Of a DNA stretch of 8,201 bases, positions 1 to 8,201 are shown one piece after another (positions within the stretch are counted from its first letter, which is position 1; the number at the start of each line of letters is the position of its first letter). The notes below the pieces were generated by a model, which saw nothing but the letters and a program-made list of their open reading frames with translations, ran no database searches and was not told the DNA's origin. Origin of the DNA: Hydrogenophaga intermedia (GTDB lineage Bacteria > Pseudomonadota > Gammaproteobacteria > Burkholderiales > Burkholderiaceae_C); the NCBI GenBank assembly GCA_945869245.1, contig CAMBOY010000135.1, positions 1-8,201 on the forward strand, written 5' to 3'. The translations under genes were made by a program, and so were the position numbers.

Positions 1-2781
<2,781 letters not shown>

Positions 2782-2785
2782 GGAA

Positions 2786-2792
2786 TTTCCTT
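2786..2792 (-). promoter_or_regulatory. rpoC ribosome binding site
   Basis: Read on the minus strand this is AAGGAAA, with the AAGGA core six bases before the rpoC ATG at 2781. It supports that start. The leader just upstream is rich in A and T compared with the rest of the window. Confidence 0.8.
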
Positions 2793-2835
2793 AAAAACGA
2801 AGACAAAGAATCAGGAGCGAAGTGACTTGACCCAG

Positions 2836-2872
2836 AACACCGCGGAACTGGCTTTGCCAGGCCGCAGGTGTT
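2836..2872 (-). repeat. long imperfect hairpin in the rpoB-rpoC spacer
   Basis: Inverted repeat with three stacked stem blocks: AACACC (2836-2841) with GGTGTT (2867-2872), GCGG (2842-2845) with CCGC (2862-2865), and CTGGC (2848-2852) with GCCAG (2856-2860), closed by a three-base loop. That is 15 pairs interrupted by a 2x1 internal loop and one bulged base. No T-run follows it in the transcript direction, so it does not look like an intrinsic terminator. It may protect an RNA end, be a processing site, or form part of the palindromic element directly next to it. The pairing is seen; the role is unknown. Confidence 0.6.
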
Positions 2873-2873
2873 G

Positions 2874-2911
2874 TCCCCCTTCAGGGGGAAGCCGCAAAGC
2901 GGCGCAGGGGG
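2874..2911 (-). repeat. G/C palindromic element abutting the rpoB stop
   Basis: Starting directly after the rpoB TGA, the minus strand reads CCCCC (2911-2907), then GCCGC-TTT-GCGGC (2903-2891), then TCCCCC-TGAA-GGGGGA (2889-2874). It contains two small hairpins. The single GGGGG arm could pair with either CCCCC run, so a larger alternative fold enclosing the GCCGC hairpin is possible. Elements of this style (C-run, G/C palindrome, C-run, G-run) are, from memory, common dispersed intergenic repeats in Comamonadaceae, comparable to REP sequences. Only one copy is visible, so dispersal cannot be shown here. It could also act as a 3' end stabiliser. Confidence 0.55.
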
Positions 2912-7036
<4,125 letters not shown>

Positions 7037-7041
7037 GAGAT

Positions 7042-7046
7042 CTCCT
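7042..7046 (-). promoter_or_regulatory. rpoB ribosome binding site
   Basis: AGGAG on the minus strand, five bases before the ATG at 7036. It decides the start: in-frame codons continue up to 7162, but that stretch overlaps the hairpins of the spacer and lacks family similarity. The site overlaps the 8-base palindrome GAGATCTC at 7037-7044, which is probably coincidental. Confidence 0.85.
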
Positions 7047-7074
7047 GGCGTGAGGTCTGCGGCGACTGTCGGGC

Positions 7075-7093
7075 CAACCCTGGACGCGGGTTG
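7075..7093 (-). repeat. short hairpin in the rpoB leader
   Basis: CAACCC (7075-7080) pairs with GGGTTG (7088-7093), giving a 6-bp stem with a 7-base loop about 40 bases before the rpoB start. It is weak alone, and is listed because it is the last of a series of hairpins across the spacer. Chance is a real alternative in GC-rich DNA. Confidence 0.35.
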
Positions 7094-7102
7094 CCTTCTT
7101 GG

Positions 7103-7122
7103 TGGCAGGCCACTACCTGCCA
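7103..7122 (-). repeat. 7-bp hairpin in the rpoB leader
   Basis: TGGCAGG (7103-7109) and CCTGCCA (7116-7122) are perfect inverted repeats around a 6-base loop. No T-run follows on the minus strand. The function is unknown. Confidence 0.4.
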
Positions 7123-7131
7123 ATGGCGGAC

Positions 7132-7154
7132 GGCCCACGCATTGCACGCGGGCC
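7132..7154 (-). repeat. 9-bp hairpin in the rpoB leader
   Basis: On the minus strand GGCCCGCGT pairs with GCGTGGGCC around the loop GCAAT, counting two G-U pairs at RNA level. The outer five pairs are all G-C, so the fold should be stable. No U-tract follows. It lies about 96 bases upstream of the rpoB start. Confidence 0.45.
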
Positions 7155-7165
7155 CGAACCAAGTG

Positions 7166-7191
7166 GTCTTCTGCAGTCGGGGTCAGAAGAC
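7166..7191 (-). promoter_or_regulatory. hairpin competing with the base of the long spacer hairpin
   Basis: GTCTTCTG (7166-7173) and CAGAAGAC (7184-7191) are a perfect 8-bp inverted repeat with a 10-base loop. Bases 7184-7191 are also the outer 3' arm of the long hairpin at 7184-7235, so the full long hairpin and this one cannot form together. Such mutually exclusive pairing is typical of regulatory leaders, but could be accidental. The pairing is seen; the switching is inference. Confidence 0.45.
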
Positions 7192-7235
7192 ACGGATCAG
7201 ACGACTGGGGCCAATCGTCTGGTCGGTGCCCTGTG
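7184..7235 (-). promoter_or_regulatory. long imperfect hairpin, candidate RNase III processing site between rplL and rpoB
   Basis: The core is a 7-bp perfect inverted repeat, CAGACGA (7198-7204) with TCGTCTG (7215-7221), extended inward by U-G, U-A and G-C pairs to the loop GCCC. The stem continues outward through GA/UC and CAC/GUG blocks to 7184/7235. In all there are 24 stacked positions with three mismatches and three G-U pairs. About two helical turns of imperfect duplex is the size RNase III cleaves. In E. coli the rplL-rpoB gap has an RNase III hairpin downstream of a partial terminator, and this element sits in the corresponding place. Function is inferred from structure and position only. 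Confidence 0.55.
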
Positions 7236-7239
7236 GGGA

Positions 7240-7272
7240 CTCAGAGACGCCGCCCATGGCGTGCGCTCTGAA
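7240..7272 (-). repeat. bulged hairpin between the terminator-like and long hairpins
   Basis: On the plus strand CTCAGAG (7240-7246) and CTCTGAA (7266-7272) pair, with the last pair a G-U wobble in the transcript. They stack on ACGCC (7247-7251) with GGCGT (7258-7262), with a 3-base bulge at 7263-7265 and a 6-base loop. That is 12 pairs in all. It sits 4 bases from the long hairpin and 8 from the terminator-like one, so the three could stack as a continuous structured block. Confidence 0.42.
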
Positions 7273-7280
7273 AGCGCCAA

Positions 7281-7311
7281 AGGCTGGAGGCCCTTGCGGG
7301 CACTCCAGCCT
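7281..7311 (-). terminator. terminator-like hairpin after rplL, candidate attenuator
   Basis: AGGCTGGAG (7281-7289) and CTCCAGCCT (7303-7311) form a perfect 9-bp stem. GCCC and GGGC extend it by four more pairs past a one-base bulge, closing on a 4-base loop. It begins 15 bases after the rplL stop codon. The transcript continues with UUGGCGCUUUC after the stem, so the U-tract is very poor. A strong stem with a weak tract would suit partial termination, as at the E. coli rplL-rpoB attenuator, where most polymerases stop and a minority enter rpoB. It could instead protect the 3' end of the processed rplJL message. Confidence 0.55.
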
Positions 7312-7326
7312 CGGACTTCGGCCGAA

Positions 7327-7704
7327 TTACTTGAGTTCGGCCTTGGCGCCGGCTTCTTCCAGCTTCTTCTTGGCGGCTTCGGCGTCGGCCTTGGGCATGC
7401 CTTCTTTGACGGCCTTGGGAGCGCCATCGACCAGGTCCTTGGCTTCTTTGAGGCCCAGACCGGTGATTTCACGCACCGCCTTGATGACCGACACCTTGTT
7501 GGCGCCGGCTTCGGTCAGCACCACATTGAACTCGGTCTTCTCTTCGGCTGCAGCGGCGGCGCCACCACCACCACCAGCGGCCGGAGCGGCCATGGCGGCG
7601 GCGGACACGCCAAATTTCTCTTCGATGGCTTTCACCAGGTCGTTGAGTTCCATGACGGTCATGCTGTCCAGAGCCGTCAGAAATGCGTCTTTATCGAATG
7701 CCAT
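7327..7704 (-). CDS. rplL: 50S ribosomal protein L7/L12
   Basis: L12 is the multicopy acidic stalk protein that binds L10 as dimers and recruits and stimulates EF-Tu, EF-G and other translation GTPases. The 125-residue product has the full family architecture. The N-terminal dimerisation domain is about 1-33 (MAFDKDAFLTALDSMTVMEL at its start). An Ala/Gly hinge at about 34-55 includes five consecutive glycines at 44-48. The C-terminal factor-binding domain is about 56-125, with K70, K75 and R78 and the signature GLGLKEAKD at 82-90. Residue 2 is Ala, not the Ser that is acetylated in E. coli L7. It starts 46 bases after the rplJ stop and has its own AGGA site, consistent with the higher synthesis L12 needs. 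A hairpin follows 15 bases after the stop. Identity is certain. Confidence 0.99.
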   Translation of the reverse strand: MAFDKDAFLTALDSMTVMELNDLVKAIEEKFGVSAAAMAAPAAGGGGGAAAAAEEKTEFNVVLTEAGANKVSVIKAVREITGLGLKEAKDLVDGAPKAVKEGMPKADAEAAKKKLEEAGAKAELK

Positions 7705-7711
7705 GTTAATT

Positions 7712-7715
7712 TCCT
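7712..7715 (-). promoter_or_regulatory. rplL ribosome binding site
   Basis: AGGA on the minus strand, seven bases before the ATG at 7704, in a locally A-rich leader (GATAGGAAATTAAC). The 46-base rplJ-rplL gap shows no convincing hairpin or promoter, so the two genes should be co-transcribed. Confidence 0.75.
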
Positions 7716-7750
7716 ATCTTCCAAATGGTTTTGCACACGGGCTGCTGCGC

Positions 7751-8201
7751 TCAAGCGGCAGCGGCCTCGCCTTCGCCTTTTTTGGCCGCCAGAGCGCCCA
7801 ACACCACAGCGGTGCGGGACATCGGCGACATCAGCAAGCCACACAACTGGGCCAACAGCACTTCCTTGGTGGGAATGCTGGCCAGTTGCTTGACGCCGTT
7901 GGCATCCAGGGACTTGCCACCGTAAACGCCTGCGCGAATCACCAACTTGTCGTTGGTTTTCGCGAAGTCGGCCACCACTTTTGCGGCGGCCACGGCGTCT
8001 TCGGAGAAGCCATAGATCAGCGGGCCAGTCATCTGGTCGGCTGCCACTTCAAAGCTGCTACCGGCCACAGCGCGGCGTGCCAAGGTGTTTTTCAACACAC
8101 TCAGCGACACGCCTTGGCTGCGGGCCTTGACGCGCAGGTTTGTCATGTCAGCGACCGTGATGCCACGGTACTCCGCCATCACCAGCGTTTGAGCTTTAGC
8201 G
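7751..8201 (-). CDS. rplJ: 50S ribosomal protein L10 (5' end missing)
   Basis: L10 anchors the L12 dimers to 23S rRNA at the base of the ribosomal stalk, and in many bacteria the L10-L12 complex represses its own operon by binding the rplJ leader, which is outside this window. The 149 visible residues begin AKAQTLVMAEYRGITVADM, which belongs inside the usual N-terminal domain, so about 20 residues lie beyond base 8201. The in-frame GTG at 8182 and ATG at 8179 fall within conserved sequence and are not the start. Family features include SVLKNTLARRAV, the TGPLIYGFSED segment, and the C-terminal helix SPMSRTAVVLGALAAKKGEG that binds L12, ending in a short Glu/Ala tail. It is the first gene seen in the operon segment, 46 bases before rplL. 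Confidence 0.97.
   Translation of the reverse strand, partial: AKAQTLVMAEYRGITVADMTNLRVKARSQGVSLSVLKNTLARRAVAGSSFEVAADQMTGPLIYGFSEDAVAAAKVVADFAKTNDKLVIRAGVYGGKSLDANGVKQLASIPTKEVLLAQLCGLLMSPMSRTAVVLGALAAKKGEGEAAAA

Noticed and set aside
7037..7044. GAGATCTC palindrome at the rpoB start as an operator
   Set aside because: It is eight bases, overlaps the ribosome binding site, and such a length is expected by chance.
7037..7162. 42-residue N-terminal extension of RpoB from an upstream start at 7162
   Set aside because: The extension lacks RpoB similarity and lies over the spacer hairpins. The ATG at 7036 has a well-placed AGGAG and gives the conserved N-terminus.
7037..7326. A separate promoter for rpoBC in the spacer
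   Set aside because: No convincing -35/-10 pair was found by eye on the minus strand. A weak promoter cannot be excluded, but nothing supports calling one.
7561..7600. Repetitive GCC/ACC tract as a DNA repeat
   Set aside because: It encodes the Ala/Gly hinge of L12, a normal part of this protein.
7099..7893. 264-codon plus-strand frame across the spacer and antisense to rplL and part of rplJ
   Set aside because: It is a shadow of rplL and rplJ on the opposite strand with low-complexity antisense composition. No family is recognisable.
7751..8182. GTG at 8182 or ATG at 8179 as the rplJ start
   Set aside because: Conserved L10 sequence (AKAQTLV) continues in frame upstream to the window edge, so the gene is truncated by the window and does not start there.

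Overview
The window is a section of the conserved bacterial ribosomal protein / RNA polymerase operon. It lies entirely on the minus strand and reads right to left: rplJ (L10, 5' end cut off by the window) - rplL (L7/L12) - rpoB (beta subunit, complete) - rpoC (beta' subunit, 3' end cut off by the window). All four frames are open and every diagnostic motif checked is intact. No tRNA, mobile element, CRISPR array or phage gene is visible. Nothing here is a new protein system; the interest lies in the RNA structure of the intergenic spacers.

The DNA is GC-rich. The proteins have the wording of Betaproteobacteria/Burkholderiales: the RpoB N-terminus runs on from SYTERKRVRKSFGSR, the rifampicin region reads MDQTNPLAEITHKRRVSALG, and RpoB is 1374 residues against 1342 in E. 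coli. The G/C palindromes after rpoB also resemble intergenic repeats I associate with Comamonadaceae. Comamonadaceae is therefore the likeliest family. This comes from remembered sequence patterns, not from a search, and genus cannot be assigned.

Layout: 1-2781 rpoC (927 codons, ending just before the trigger-loop residues); 2782-2911 a 130-base spacer with back-to-back palindromes; 2912-7036 rpoB; 7037-7326 a 290-base spacer packed with hairpins; 7327-7704 rplL; 7705-7750 a short spacer with the rplL ribosome binding site; 7751-8201 rplJ.

The genes serve two machines. L10 and L12 build the ribosomal stalk that recruits translation GTPases, and beta and beta' build the catalytic core of RNA polymerase. 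In E. coli the rplL-rpoB gap carries a partial terminator and an RNase III site that make polymerase output lower than stalk-protein output. Here the same gap holds a terminator-like hairpin 15 bases after the rplL stop, followed by a long imperfect hairpin of RNase III size. The order matches the E. coli arrangement, although the function is inferred. Very long open frames on the plus strand opposite rpoB and rpoC are codon-bias shadows, not genes.
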